Shown here piece after piece: positions 26,705 through 35,630 of a stretch of DNA of 57,823 bases. Below the pieces are notes generated by a model, which was not told the DNA's origin, searched no databases, and saw only the letters and a program-made list of their open reading frames with translations. A program made the translations under genes and the position numbers. The DNA comes from Porticoccus sp965660005 (GTDB lineage Bacteria; Pseudomonadota; Gammaproteobacteria; Pseudomonadales; Porticoccaceae), in the NCBI RefSeq assembly GCF_965660005.1, contig NZ_CBFHYF010000009.1, positions 1-57,823 on the forward strand, written 5' to 3'. Numbering within the stretch: position 1 is the stretch's first letter; each line of letters begins with the position of its first letter.

Positions 26705-27478
26705 TTAATTTTCCAGCGGCGTTCGCGCCAGACACCAAACATCGATTCTGGCTGCCCCTGCCCCCATCAGTAAATCACTCAGTTCCCCAACGGTGGTGCC
26801 GGTGGTCATCACATCATCCACCAGGGCAATGTGTTTGCCTTGCACCGGTGCATTGAGTTGAAAGGCGCCCCTGATGTTGGTCAGTCGCTCCTTGCGGGAT
26901 TGCCCCTGCTGGTGTGGGGTGTGCCGGTGGCGGCTGAGTAGCCGCTGATCTGTCGGGATGGCAAGTCGCTTGCTCAAATAGCGGGACAGCCAGCCCGCCT
27001 GGTTGAAGCCGCGGCTAAATTGCCGTCGCCAGTGCAGTGGTACCGGCACCAGCAATTCCGGCAGCGTTGATTCCGAATCGTTCTGAGATGCCAGGATAGC
27101 GGATACCAATAGCTCAGCCAGTAAGGTGCCCCGGTTGAAGTGACCTCCGTGCTTGAAACTGTTGACCAGTCGATCGACGGGGAACCCATAGCGCAAAGGG
27201 GCGATACAGTGATCAAACGCGGGTGGATTGGCCAGACACTGACCGCAAATGGCCGGGGTGGGCAGTGGTAAGGCACACTGATAACAGGCTGGTTGATTAA
27301 AGGGCAATGCGTCCTGGCAATCGATGCACAGATCCCGTCTCCGCCCGGAGGCGATACCACACAGCAGACACTGTCCCGGCAGCAATCCATAACTTACTCT
27401 ATCCAGCAACCGGCTCCATGGGTGGTTGCCCAGCAGGGCTTTTATAGCGAACAGGGTTTTTGCCGGTGGCAACATCAC
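26705..27478 (-). CDS. comF: ComF family phosphoribosyltransferase-like protein
   Basis: A 257-residue ComF-type protein. The N-terminus has two zinc-binding clusters (CLLCG with LCIDC, and CYQCAL with ICGQC). The C-terminal phosphoribosyltransferase fold carries the PRPP loop HIALVDDVMTTGTTV. Family members support DNA uptake and transformation; in many non-competent bacteria the role is unclear. GTG 27478 is 7 nt after GAGG; ATG 27475 is an alternative. It is divergent from bioB, and the BirA operator begins at the base next to its start, so BirA might affect it too. Confidence 0.9.
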   Translation of the reverse strand: MMLPPAKTLFAIKALLGNHPWSRLLDRVSYGLLPGQCLLCGIASGRRRDLCIDCQDALPFNQPACYQCALPLPTPAICGQCLANPPAFDHCIAPLRYGFPVDRLVNSFKHGGHFNRGTLLAELLVSAILASQNDSESTLPELLVPVPLHWRRQFSRGFNQAGWLSRYLSKRLAIPTDQRLLSRHRHTPHQQGQSRKERLTNIRGAFQLNAPVQGKHIALVDDVMTTGTTVGELSDLLMGAGAARIDVWCLARTPLEN

Positions 27479-27510
27479 TTGTTAACCTCAAATCCATTTT
27501 TGGTTGACAG
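27479..27510. promoter_or_regulatory. BirA operator (biotin repressor binding site)
   Basis: TTGTTAACC (27479-27487) and GGTTGACAG (27502-27510) form an inverted repeat with a 14-nt spacer, close to the BirA consensus TTGTWAACC-N14-16-GGTTWACAA. The right arm contains the -35 of the bioB promoter. Biotinoyl-AMP-bound BirA should therefore block bioBFD transcription when biotin is plentiful. Confidence 0.88.
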
Positions 27511-27531
27511 TCGCACTGGCTCACCTATCAT
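27504..27531 (+). promoter_or_regulatory. bioB promoter
   Basis: A perfect -35 TTGACA (27504-27509) and a -10 TATCAT (27526-27531) are separated by 16 nt. The -35 lies inside the right arm of the BirA operator. The transcript would start about 30 nt before the bioB ATG at 27567. Confidence 0.8.
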
Positions 27532-27566
27532 GGCGAGCTGTCACTGCACTATATGAGAGATTGCCA

Positions 27567-28625
27567 ATGCCCGCCAGCCACACCACAGATATCCGCCATG
27601 ACTGGAGCCGCGATGAGGTTTTGGCGCTGTTCAGCCAGCCCTTCAATGACCTGATATTTCAGGCGCAGCTTGTGCATCGCCAGCATTTCAATCCCAATGA
27701 AGTACAGCTCAGTACCTTGCTTTCGATCAAAACGGGTGCCTGCCCGGAAGACTGTAAGTACTGTCCGCAAAGTGCCCGCTATGACACGGGCCTTGAAAAA
27801 GAGAAGCTGCTGGCGGTGGAGCAGGTGATCGAGGAGGCGAAAGCCGCCCGGGCGAGCGGTGCCACCCGTTTCTGCATAGGGGCTGCCTGGCGATCACCAA
27901 AAGACAAGGATATGCCCGTGGTGACCGAGATGGTTCGTCAGGTCAAGGCGCTCGGCCTGGAAACCTGCATGACTCTGGGGATGCTGGAGGCAGAACAGGC
28001 CCGGTTACTGGCCGATGCAGGTCTGGATTATTACAACCACAACCTTGATACATCTCCGGAGTATTACGGTGAAATCATCACCACGCGCACCTATGAGGAT
28101 CGTCTTAACACCCTGGATAATGTGCGCCGGGCAGGGATGAAAGTCTGTGCGGGGGGCATCGTCGGTATGGGTGAGGGGGAAAAAGACCGGGCAGGACTAT
28201 TAATGCAATTGGCCAATCTTCCCCACCATCCGGAGTCGGTGCCGATCAATATGCTGGTGAAAGTGGCGGGCACTCCTCTGGACAGCCAGGAGGATCTAGA
28301 TCCCTTCGATTTTCTTCGCACGATTGCGGTAGCCCGTATCCTGATGCCCAAATCCCATGTGCGGCTGTCTGCCGGCCGCGAGGAGATGAATGACCAGATG
28401 CAGGCACTGGCTTTTATGGCGGGGGCCAATTCCATTTTCTACTGTGAAAAGTTGCTCACCACCCCCAATCCCAAGGCCAACAGCGACATGCAGCTGCTCA
28501 GCCGTCTCGGTATCCAGCCTGAAACACACCGGGTTGAACGGGACAGCCTTGAGGAAGAGCGGGCTTTACAGCGGGCGGTGGCCGAGGTGGAAACAGACCA
28601 CCTGTTTTACAACGCCGTGAATTAG
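27567..28625 (+). CDS. bioB: Biotin synthase
   Basis: A 352-residue radical SAM enzyme that inserts sulfur into dethiobiotin. The radical-SAM cluster motif C-x3-C-x2-C is in GACPEDCKYCPQS. Family segments YYNHNLDTSPEYY and NMLVKVAGTPL and the C-terminal conserved block with the [2Fe-2S] ligands and Arg (RLSAGREEM) are intact. ATG 27567 follows GAGAGA and lies after the promoter; an upstream GTG at 27504 falls inside the promoter. First gene of bioB-bioF-bioD, controlled by the adjacent BirA operator. Confidence 0.97.
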   Translation: MPASHTTDIRHDWSRDEVLALFSQPFNDLIFQAQLVHRQHFNPNEVQLSTLLSIKTGACPEDCKYCPQSARYDTGLEKEKLLAVEQVIEEAKAARASGATRFCIGAAWRSPKDKDMPVVTEMVRQVKALGLETCMTLGMLEAEQARLLADAGLDYYNHNLDTSPEYYGEIITTRTYEDRLNTLDNVRRAGMKVCAGGIVGMGEGEKDRAGLLMQLANLPHHPESVPINMLVKVAGTPLDSQEDLDPFDFLRTIAVARILMPKSHVRLSAGREEMNDQMQALAFMAGANSIFYCEKLLTTPNPKANSDMQLLSRLGIQPETHRVERDSLEEERALQRAVAEVETDHLFYNAVN

Positions 28626-28721
28626 CCGCACGTTAACGAGTGCCATCTGCAAAAGCAGCCGTATTTTTATCAAAGATCGTCGCTGGGGCAGTGAATTTGC
28701 TCACCTGGAGGGAAGGGTCAG

Positions 28722-29906
28722 ATGACATTATCCATGGACCAGGTGTTGCAGGCGCGATTGAATCAGCGCCTGGTCGACAACCTGTACCGCCGTCGACACC
28801 TGTTGCAGTCGGCCCAGAACAGCATTGTGCAGGTGGATGGCAAAACCTGCGTGGCCTTTTGCAGCAATGATTATCTGGGGTTGGCCAGTCACCCGGCGGT
28901 GATTGACAGTATGCGCCGCGGTGTCGAAACCTACGGCGTCGGCAGCGGTGCCTCGCACCTGGTTTATGGCCACTCCCAGGAGCACCATGCCCTGGAGGAA
29001 GAGCTGGCCACATTTACGGGTCATCCCCGGGCGCTGTTGTTTTCCACCGGCTACATGGCAAACCTGGGCGCTATCCGGGCACTTGTCGACAAGGGCGATC
29101 ATGTCTATCAGGATCGCCTCAACCACGCATCTCTGCTGGATGGTGGGCTGGCCAGCAACGCTCCCTGTCAGCGCTATCGGCATGCCGATGTCGGTGATCT
29201 CGCCCGGCGGTTGGCAAAGTCGGAGCACGGTCGAAAACTGGTGGTCACGGATGGCGTATTCAGTATGGATGGCGACCTGGCCCCGTTGCCGGCACTGGCG
29301 CGGGCCTGTGCCGAACAGGCTGGCTGGCTGATGGTGGACGATGCCCACGGTTTCGGTGTGCTGGGTAAAAACGGTGCTGGACTGACAGAGCACTATGGTC
29401 TCCGTGTCACCGACGTGCCGGTGCTGGTGGGAACCCTGGGCAAGGCGTTTGGTACCTTCGGTGCCTTTGTGGCCGGTTCCGATGCCCTGATCGAAACCCT
29501 GATCCAGTATGCCCGCACCTACATTTATACCACGGCATTGCCACCTTCCGTGGCGGCTGCTACTCGTATCAGCCTGAAAATACTGCGCCGGGAAAGTTGG
29601 CGCAGGGAAAGACTGATCAGCCTGATTGAACGGTTCAGGGCGGGGATTGGCGCACTCGGGCTGGAGCTGTTGAATTCTGCCACGCCGATTCAGCCGGTCA
29701 TGTTGCACGATGATGCACTCTGTTACCGGGTCGGTGAAGGCTTGCGTGCCAGAGGGTTTCTGGTGGGGGCAATCCGCTCGCCCACTGTCCCGGTGGGCAG
29801 TGCGAGATTGCGTATAACCCTTTGTGCCGAACATACCGATGACCAGGTAGATGGGCTGGTTGAGGCAATCGGCAAGACATTGGCGGAAGCCGGGCGAGGT
29901 TCTTAG
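28722..29906 (+). CDS. bioF: 8-amino-7-oxononanoate synthase
   Basis: A 394-residue PLP enzyme joining pimeloyl-ACP/CoA with alanine in biotin synthesis. FCSNDYLGLASHP, the conserved GSGASHLVYGHS, MVDDAHGFGVLGKNGAG and the lysine loop TLGKAFGTFGAFVAG are all present. GGAGGGAAGGG precedes ATG 28722. It lies 96 nt after bioB. Its TAG stop is followed at once by an in-frame TGA (tandem stops). The N-terminal region and length are normal. Confidence 0.96.
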   Translation: MTLSMDQVLQARLNQRLVDNLYRRRHLLQSAQNSIVQVDGKTCVAFCSNDYLGLASHPAVIDSMRRGVETYGVGSGASHLVYGHSQEHHALEEELATFTGHPRALLFSTGYMANLGAIRALVDKGDHVYQDRLNHASLLDGGLASNAPCQRYRHADVGDLARRLAKSEHGRKLVVTDGVFSMDGDLAPLPALARACAEQAGWLMVDDAHGFGVLGKNGAGLTEHYGLRVTDVPVLVGTLGKAFGTFGAFVAGSDALIETLIQYARTYIYTTALPPSVAAATRISLKILRRESWRRERLISLIERFRAGIGALGLELLNSATPIQPVMLHDDALCYRVGEGLRARGFLVGAIRSPTVPVGSARLRITLCAEHTDDQVDGLVEAIGKTLAEAGRGS

Positions 29907-29960
29907 TGAACAATCCACGTTCTCCGTCAAGCCGAGCTGCCACCTACGATATATTCTGCA

Positions 29961-30659
29961 ATGACTAAACGATTTTTTGTCACAGGGACCAATACTGGTG
30001 TCGGTAAAACCCTGATCAGCACCGCGCTGTTGGCAGCGGGCCGTGACTGCGGATTGACTACCGTCGGCTTGAAACCGGTGGCTGCCGGGTGTGAGGCCAC
30101 GGCTGAGGGTCTCCGCAACGCGGACGCCCTGGCGCTATTCGCCCAGTCGAGTCTGCCACTGTCCTACGAAGAGGTGAATCCGGTTGCCCTGGCGCCGGCG
30201 ATCGCACCCCATATTGCCGCTGCGGAGGCCGGTCGTCGACTGAGCGCCGAACGGCTGGCAGGATTTTGCCGTGGTATTATGATGCAACCAGTGGACCTTT
30301 TACTGGTCGAAGGGGCGGGTGGTTGGCGCGTGCCCCTGAATGAGCGGGAAACATTTGCCGATCTGGCCAAAATTCTGCAGTTGCCGGTGATTCTGGTGGT
30401 GGCAATGGAATTGGGTTGTATCAACCATACGCTGCTCTCCGCAGAGGCGATTCAGCGGGATGGCCTGTCGCTGGCGGGTTGGGTGGCTAACCAACCTGGT
30501 TCTGTTGAAATGGACCGTTATCAAGAGACTCTGGCAAGCTTGCAAGCGCGATTGCCATGCCCCATGATCGGCGCAGTGCCATGGTTGCCGGATCCGATCC
30601 CGGAGCAGGCAGCGCCATACCTGAAAACCGATCTGTTGATGGCGAAAAAAGCAAATTAA
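29961..30659 (+). CDS. bioD: Dethiobiotin synthetase
   Basis: A 232-residue ATP-dependent carboxylase that closes the ureido ring of dethiobiotin. The P-loop GTNTGVGKT is at the N-terminus, and the segments TVGLKPVAAGCE and LLLVEGAGGWRVPL match the family active site. It lies 54 nt after bioF. No strong Shine-Dalgarno is visible before ATG 29961. The bioC and bioH genes that often sit between bioF and bioD are absent here, so pimeloyl-ACP synthesis must be encoded elsewhere. Confidence 0.95.
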   Translation: MTKRFFVTGTNTGVGKTLISTALLAAGRDCGLTTVGLKPVAAGCEATAEGLRNADALALFAQSSLPLSYEEVNPVALAPAIAPHIAAAEAGRRLSAERLAGFCRGIMMQPVDLLLVEGAGGWRVPLNERETFADLAKILQLPVILVVAMELGCINHTLLSAEAIQRDGLSLAGWVANQPGSVEMDRYQETLASLQARLPCPMIGAVPWLPDPIPEQAAPYLKTDLLMAKKAN

Positions 30660-30676
30660 TCTGTGGTGAATGATTT

Positions 30677-30865
30677 ATGGGCATGAGAAGCGAAGACGAG
30701 TATTCAGAGGAAGATCTGCAGCGAATTCGTGAGGTAGTTAACTCGGGCATTCATTCTGTGGAGCGAAAACCGTTTCGCTTCAGTCTGTTGTTCCTGTGGT
30801 GGATAGTGGTGGCGGCAATGGGCGGTGTCGCCTGGTTTTTCGCCAGAATAATTGGCGCGGTTTAA
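30677..30865 (+). CDS. DUF3094 family small membrane protein
   Basis: A 62-residue protein with an acidic N-terminus (EDEYSEEDLQRIREVV), the conserved VERKPFRFSLL motif and one transmembrane helix. It fits DUF3094, common in Pseudomonas relatives. It starts 17 nt after bioD and is probably cotranscribed. Its TAA is shared with the stop of the convergent EVE gene (TTAA at 30862-30865). Function unknown. Confidence 0.82.
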   Translation: MGMRSEDEYSEEDLQRIREVVNSGIHSVERKPFRFSLLFLWWIVVAAMGGVAWFFARIIGAV

Positions 30866-31320
30866 CCAGCCGGAGATACAATAGTCTGCCATTCCTCGTC
30901 CGTGACAGGGACGATAGACAATCGCCCCTGTCTGAACAGCACCATGTCTTCCAGTGCCCTCTGCTGTTTCAATTCCGAGAGTGGTATCAGCTGCACAAAT
31001 TTTCTGACCAGTTTTACATCCACACAAAACCAGCGGGGTTTGTTGACTGTGCTGACCGGGTCGTAGCCGTCGCTCGCCGCATCAAACTGGTCGGGGTCAG
31101 GATAACCTGCGCTGGTGACGTCCATAATCCCGGCAATCCCGACGGCTTTACAGCTTGAGTGATAGAACAACGCCTGATCCCCCGGTTTGACCCGGTCGCG
31201 CAGATGGTTGCGCGCCTGATAGTTGCGAATCCCACCCCATCGGCACTGCTGGCCCGGTTCGGCGGCCAGGTCGTCAATACCGTAAACATCGGGTTCGGAT
31301 TTGAACAGCCAGTAAGACAT
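30862..31320 (-). CDS. EVE domain protein
   Basis: A 152-residue EVE-domain protein starting MSYWLFKSEPDVYGIDDL, the family hallmark. The conserved WGGIRNYQARNHLR and KPGDQALFYHSS loops line the pocket that in related domains reads modified bases. ATG 31320 begins the domain; a longer frame upstream is not conserved. The family is linked to recognition of modified nucleobases in RNA or DNA, but no partner nuclease is nearby. It is convergent with the DUF3094 gene. Confidence 0.9.
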   Translation of the reverse strand: MSYWLFKSEPDVYGIDDLAAEPGQQCRWGGIRNYQARNHLRDRVKPGDQALFYHSSCKAVGIAGIMDVTSAGYPDPDQFDAASDGYDPVSTVNKPRWFCVDVKLVRKFVQLIPLSELKQQRALEDMVLFRQGRLSIVPVTDEEWQTIVSPAG

Positions 31321-31417
31321 GGTCAGTCGGGGGGGGAGGCAAGTTGAGGTGTCCGGGAATGCCGGGCTGCCGCAATTGCTGAGCCCGGCTGGTTTTTTCG
31401 GCAAAGCCAACGGGTTG

Positions 31418-32431
31418 TCAGACGTCTTTGACCCGAACCATCAGTTTGCCGGTATTGTCACCGGTATACAGCTTCTTGACCGCCTGCAGGGCCGTTTCCA
31501 GACCCTCTGACACATCCAGACGGGCTTTCAGTCTGCCTTCCTTCATCCAGCCAATCAGTGCCTCGGTCGCTTCCGGATAACGATCCATGTAATCCAGAAT
31601 GATGAAACCCTGAATCTTCAGGCGATGCATCAGAATCAGGTCATAGTTGTAGGGGCCGGGCACCGGTTCAGTGGCATTGTACTGGGAGATCAGGCCGCAG
31701 GTTGGGATACGGCCATGCAGATTCATCTGCTTGAGACATTCGTCGAGAATCTTTCCACCGACGTTATCAAAATAGACGTCGATACCGTTTGGACAGGCTT
31801 TGGCGAGTGCCTCCGCGACATTTTCGGTTTTGTAGTTGACGGCCGCATCAAAGCCGAGTTCTCCGGTAATCCACTGACATTTCTCATCTGAGCCGGTCAG
31901 TCCAACCACATGGCATCCCTTGATCTTGGCGATCTGACCAACGAGGCATCCCACAGCGCCTGCTGCCGTGGAAACGACCACGGTTTCACCGGGTTGTGGG
32001 TCGCCGATTTCCAGCAGACAGAAATAGGCGGTGGGGCCAACCAGAGCCAGTGTGCCGAAGGCATCGATAACCGGGACGTCGCCAACCTCGCCCAACAGGC
32101 CAACGGTGGCCGGTGAGCCGATCTGGTAATCCGCCCAGCTGCCGATACCGCTGACAATATCACCGGCCTTGAACTCGGGGGTATTGCTTTTGATTACGGT
32201 GCCGCAGACCACACCACGCATCGGGGCGTTGATCGCCACCGGTTCCATGTATTGTTCCATGTCGCTCATCCAGATCCGGTTGGTGGGATCCAGAGACAGG
32301 TAGTTGAGGCGGAACAGGCACTCGCCTTCACCGGGTTCCGGTATGGTTTCCTGTTCCAGGCTTAATACATCATCGGTAATATCGCCGACCGGGCGCTTGC
32401 GCAAACGCCATACTCGATTAATGTCTGACAT
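31418..32431 (-). CDS. NADP-dependent oxidoreductase, MDR family (CurA-like)
   Basis: A 337-residue medium-chain dehydrogenase/reductase without zinc ligands. The N-terminal GroES-like domain includes LNYLSLDPTNRIWM, and the Rossmann domain has VVVSTAAGAVGCLVGQIAKIKGC. DVYFDNVGGKILDECL is typical of the leukotriene B4 dehydrogenase / curcumin reductase group, which reduces enone double bonds with NADPH. AAAGGAG lies upstream of ATG 32431. It is followed leftward by EVE and preceded by the DUF3237 gene, which may be functionally related (see that entry). Substrate unknown. Confidence 0.9.
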   Translation of the reverse strand: MSDINRVWRLRKRPVGDITDDVLSLEQETIPEPGEGECLFRLNYLSLDPTNRIWMSDMEQYMEPVAINAPMRGVVCGTVIKSNTPEFKAGDIVSGIGSWADYQIGSPATVGLLGEVGDVPVIDAFGTLALVGPTAYFCLLEIGDPQPGETVVVSTAAGAVGCLVGQIAKIKGCHVVGLTGSDEKCQWITGELGFDAAVNYKTENVAEALAKACPNGIDVYFDNVGGKILDECLKQMNLHGRIPTCGLISQYNATEPVPGPYNYDLILMHRLKIQGFIILDYMDRYPEATEALIGWMKEGRLKARLDVSEGLETALQAVKKLYTGDNTGKLMVRVKDV

Positions 32432-32536
32432 GGTGTTGTTCTCCTTTCTTTTTATCATCTTGAAATAGGGCGACTTTGTGTGCCTTGCGGCGGCGTTTTA
32501 TGCCCGGTTGGTATTGCGATACAGACGGAACAAAAC

Positions 32537-33031
32537 TTAGCTGACAAGAAAAACATCGTACTTGACGTACCCTTCGGGTCCAAACTGGATTTCCGTCATC
32601 TTGTTGATGCATTGAACATCGTTGAGCCAGGCGTATTTCTCCGCCGAGGTCTGAAATGTGGGCGCAGCGATAAAGTAGGGAATATCATTATCGGTCAGCA
32701 ACTCGCCATTGCCGAGTCGTTCTGCGCTCTCGACCGAATTTTTGATGATACCGTTGTAGCTCATATAGATATGGGCACCGTCATCTGTCTCGATCAGTCC
32801 CCTCACATCAAGTCGGAAGGCGCCACTTGGCATGATACGCAGCCAGTCGGCACCTGGGGCAATGAATTGACCATTGATGTCGGGGCCTTTGGCCCAGCCA
32901 CCGGGACGCACATTGACAACCATCATTCCCGAGTCAATCGATACGGGCGGATCCAGCGGTGCCAGATACGTCATGATGTACTGGGTGGTCAGTTGGGTGC
33001 TGGGTTGCAAATTGTTGCGCCTGGCCATCAT
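32537..33031 (-). CDS. DUF3237 family protein
   Basis: A 164-residue soluble beta-rich protein with the DUF3237 pattern: GGWAKGPDINGQFIAPGADWL, RLDVRGLIETDDGAHIYMSYNG and a C-terminal YDVFLV. Such proteins are often encoded near oxidoreductases, as here (105 nt before an MDR enzyme on the same strand). Biochemical function is not established. The start is one of two consecutive ATG codons. Confidence 0.85.
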   Translation of the reverse strand: MMARRNNLQPSTQLTTQYIMTYLAPLDPPVSIDSGMMVVNVRPGGWAKGPDINGQFIAPGADWLRIMPSGAFRLDVRGLIETDDGAHIYMSYNGIIKNSVESAERLGNGELLTDNDIPYFIAAPTFQTSAEKYAWLNDVQCINKMTEIQFGPEGYVKYDVFLVS

Positions 33032-33258
33032 TAAGCTCTCTCTAGTGGTGCGGTTTGTCGATGTCGCTCAAGGATCTGGCCTACAGTTTAGACCACTCTT
33101 TGTTGCAGTGATGATCGGTCGAGGTTAACGAACAGACAATGATCCAATGCTTGCAATAAAGTACGCTGTAGCGTTTTGTATCGTAGCGTTTTTTAAATGA
33201 GCAGTACAGTATGCCCTGCCGGGTGAAAAGGGCGCAGGGGGAGGGCTGCGGGAAAAGT

Positions 33259-33447
33259 CTAGAAAAAATCGAGATCACTGTTCAGGACGATTTTTTCCAG
33301 ACAGGTGACGTGGTCATCAGTCCCCTCGTGGTCTACCGCTTCGCGACGGGATGCAGGGTCGCGACACATGAGTTCCGGTAACGGGATATGTTCAGGAATT
33401 GCTGTTTTTGGCATTGCTCGACAGGTTTCTCTGTGGATCGGGTTCAT
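33259..33447 (-). CDS. Small hypothetical protein (62 aa) with strong ribosome-binding site
   Basis: A 62-residue frame with an almost perfect Shine-Dalgarno AGGAGGTGA 3 nt before ATG 33447, which argues for a real gene. The protein is polar, with three cysteines, a Pro-rich first half (PEHIPLPELMCRDP) and an acidic second half. I do not recognise a family. It is set apart by 87 nt from the long operon to its right and by about 230 nt from DUF3237. It could be the tail of that operon's transcript. Confidence 0.55.
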   Translation of the reverse strand: MNPIHRETCRAMPKTAIPEHIPLPELMCRDPASRREAVDHEGTDDHVTCLEKIVLNSDLDFF

Positions 33448-33534
33448 GGCTCACCTCCTGGATGACCGATCCAGTATGACGCATCAGTATGAACAGGGGA
33501 TGGCAATACCATGACAATGCGTCTGTTTCAGGCC

Positions 33535-34962
33535 CTAGCGAATAATTTTTAGCCACTCGCCGGGTTCCGGTTCTCCCACCGGATAATGGTTATTGATGAT
33601 ACGCAACTCATCTTCGCCGTACTTGCCCAGTTTGAGGTGCTGTGCCAACAGGGCAAAGGTGCTGTTTTTGGTCGCTTTCACGTAGTCAATGGTTTTGGCT
33701 TCGGTGGGCTGGAAACTGTGCTTCGATACGGGCCGGAAGCTGCCAATGATCTCCATCAATTGCCGATTGCCCAGCGCCTGATCGGCGTTGTGCTGGAGCG
33801 CTCCCTTGAATACAAAGGCGCGGTAGCCATAGTAGATCACCGCCAGCCTTTGATCCGGTTGTCCCTGGGCACCGGGTATCAGCCCGGTGTGACCCTGCAG
33901 CTGAAATTGGACGAGGGATTCAGACTGTTTGAGCAGGGGGATACCCAGCTGTTGTTTGATGAACTGATCCGGACTGACCCTGGTGCGATTCATCGCTGTT
34001 AGGGCGATTTTTGTATCGCCTGCCTCGTTGCCGGCGTTCACCAGCGGCGGTTGTTCGCTGAATTGCCAGCCCTTGGGGAAATACACCATAAAGGCAAGCT
34101 CTTTATTCAGATAGGTGTTCTCCGGCAGTTCCCGTGTGGCAAAATTTTCGCCCCAGATCATGCCCTGGGTGGCAATGCGAAAGGCGGTGATGTTCTGTTC
34201 CGCGTTCATGTCATTCGGAATGGTTCCCGCTTTGCCGACAACTTCGCGCAGCCTCTGGTCATTCCGCGGGTGGGTGGCAAACAGACCGTGGTAGGTCTGG
34301 GGTTCACGACCGGCCTCCTGGGCGCGTTTTTTCTCCAGCCGTTCATGATCTTTCAACATGCTGATCACTTCGATCATGGCCTGGGGGTCATAGCCGGACT
34401 TATACAGATAACGGCTGCCGATCTCGTCGGCTTCAAGCTCCATATCCCGCCCGTAACCGCTGACCATGGAGGCGCCCCACAGTGCACTGGCCTGGCCCAC
34501 CTCCATACTGCGGGTAAAAATGGCCAGTAGTCCCGAAACAACTTTTGAACCGGTCTGGGCTCGTTTCTGACGGGCGTGGTGTGCGGCGGTGACGTGGCCG
34601 ATTTCATGGGCCAGTACCGCTGCCAGCTGAGCTTCAGAGTTGAGGTAGCCAATCAGGCCCCGGTGGATATAAATATAGCCGTCGGGCAATGCGAATGCAT
34701 TGATATCCGGATGGTCGATCACCGTGAACGTGAATGGGTCCTGCGGCTTATCGGACTGGCGGACAATACGCTGGCCAACCTGATTGACGTAATCAGCCAG
34801 TTTGCCCTCCACCAGTGGCATGTTGGCGATGATTTCACGGTGCATTTCCTCGGGTGTTTCCGGGGGCTTGCCCGCAGCCATCGCAGTGCAACAGCAACTC
34901 ACCAGAGCCATAAAAAGGAGGACGCTGCGTTGTGGTAAACCCTGTCGCATGGCAAATGTCAC
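33535..34962 (-). CDS. Periplasmic M48 family metalloprotease (BepA-like)
   Basis: A 475-residue zinc protease with a signal peptide (cleavage near AMA/AG) and the HEIGH motif in AVLAHEIGHVTAAHH. The third zinc ligand Glu lies in MELEADEIGSRYLYKSGYDP. A long C-terminal half ends in a LysM-like or peptidoglycan-binding-like stretch (LRIINNHYPV). BepA-type proteases degrade or help assemble outer-membrane proteins. The start ATG 34962 overlaps the preceding lipoprotein stop by 4 bp. It is the last gene of the 13-gene VWA/ExbB operon, suggesting envelope quality control for that machine; this is inferred. Confidence 0.88.
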   Translation of the reverse strand: MTFAMRQGLPQRSVLLFMALVSCCCTAMAAGKPPETPEEMHREIIANMPLVEGKLADYVNQVGQRIVRQSDKPQDPFTFTVIDHPDINAFALPDGYIYIHRGLIGYLNSEAQLAAVLAHEIGHVTAAHHARQKRAQTGSKVVSGLLAIFTRSMEVGQASALWGASMVSGYGRDMELEADEIGSRYLYKSGYDPQAMIEVISMLKDHERLEKKRAQEAGREPQTYHGLFATHPRNDQRLREVVGKAGTIPNDMNAEQNITAFRIATQGMIWGENFATRELPENTYLNKELAFMVYFPKGWQFSEQPPLVNAGNEAGDTKIALTAMNRTRVSPDQFIKQQLGIPLLKQSESLVQFQLQGHTGLIPGAQGQPDQRLAVIYYGYRAFVFKGALQHNADQALGNRQLMEIIGSFRPVSKHSFQPTEAKTIDYVKATKNSTFALLAQHLKLGKYGEDELRIINNHYPVGEPEPGEWLKIIR

Positions 34963-35630
34963 GGGCTGGAGCCGACCGAAGTAAAAAAGCTCTGAAGCCT
35001 GCTGCCGATCCCATCGCAGGCTTCACTCTGGACCCTGGCGACAAAGGGGATCGGCGCCCCCACTGCCAGCAAATACGAGGAACCCTTGCTGTCTACTTGA
35101 ACCCGCCCTTTCTCGCCCAGTTTGTCGAGGTCCCAGATCACGGCTTCATAATTGGCGGCCTTGTCCCAGGATGAAAAACCGAAGCAGCCACCGCCACCGA
35201 GGGCGACTGCACAGCTGATGGCACCACTTTTTTCCGTCGTCTCGATATTGCCGTCCACCCAGATCATGTAGCGTATGCCCAGTTCTCGCACCCGCTTGCC
35301 GATCAGTGAATCTTCCAGCATGCCTCCCATGCGCCTGAGCCCGAGTGGTGCCATACGCGGTTCAAACCAGGGATAGAAACTGTCGAGAAACTGTTGCTCG
35401 GGCATCACTGTTAGCTGTCCCCGATTGGCGAGTCTGGTGCCGATACAATGGATGAAGTCCGGGTCGGTTTCATATTCCCCTCTGTGTCGCCGACCGACCA
35501 CTACCACCTTTTCATTTCCATTCAACGGCAACAGGGTGCCGGACGGGCGATATTCATCGACCCGGGTGGACGTGCCACAGGCACTGACCGCGAGCATGGA
35601 TAACAGTAGCCAGGGGATAGCACTTTTCAA
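34959..35630 (-). CDS. Lipoprotein of unknown function
   Basis: A 223-residue protein with lipobox VSACG (Cys18). The mature part is soluble, with WFEPRMAPLGLRRMGGML and a Gly/Cys patch (VALGGGGCFGFSSW). The folded core resembles no family I can name. TTG 35630 is chosen because it overlaps the upstream stop as TTGA and gives a normal signal. It is embedded between another lipoprotein and the M48 protease in the operon. Confidence 0.75.
   Translation of the reverse strand: MKSAIPWLLLSMLAVSACGTSTRVDEYRPSGTLLPLNGNEKVVVVGRRHRGEYETDPDFIHCIGTRLANRGQLTVMPEQQFLDSFYPWFEPRMAPLGLRRMGGMLEDSLIGKRVRELGIRYMIWVDGNIETTEKSGAISCAVALGGGGCFGFSSWDKAANYEAVIWDLDKLGEKGRVQVDSKGSSYLLAVGAPIPFVARVQSEACDGIGSRLQSFFTSVGSSP

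Noticed and set aside
28728..29930. 400-codon frame opposite bioF
   Set aside because: Antisense shadow of a clear bioF; its Gln/His/Arg-rich translation is not protein-like.
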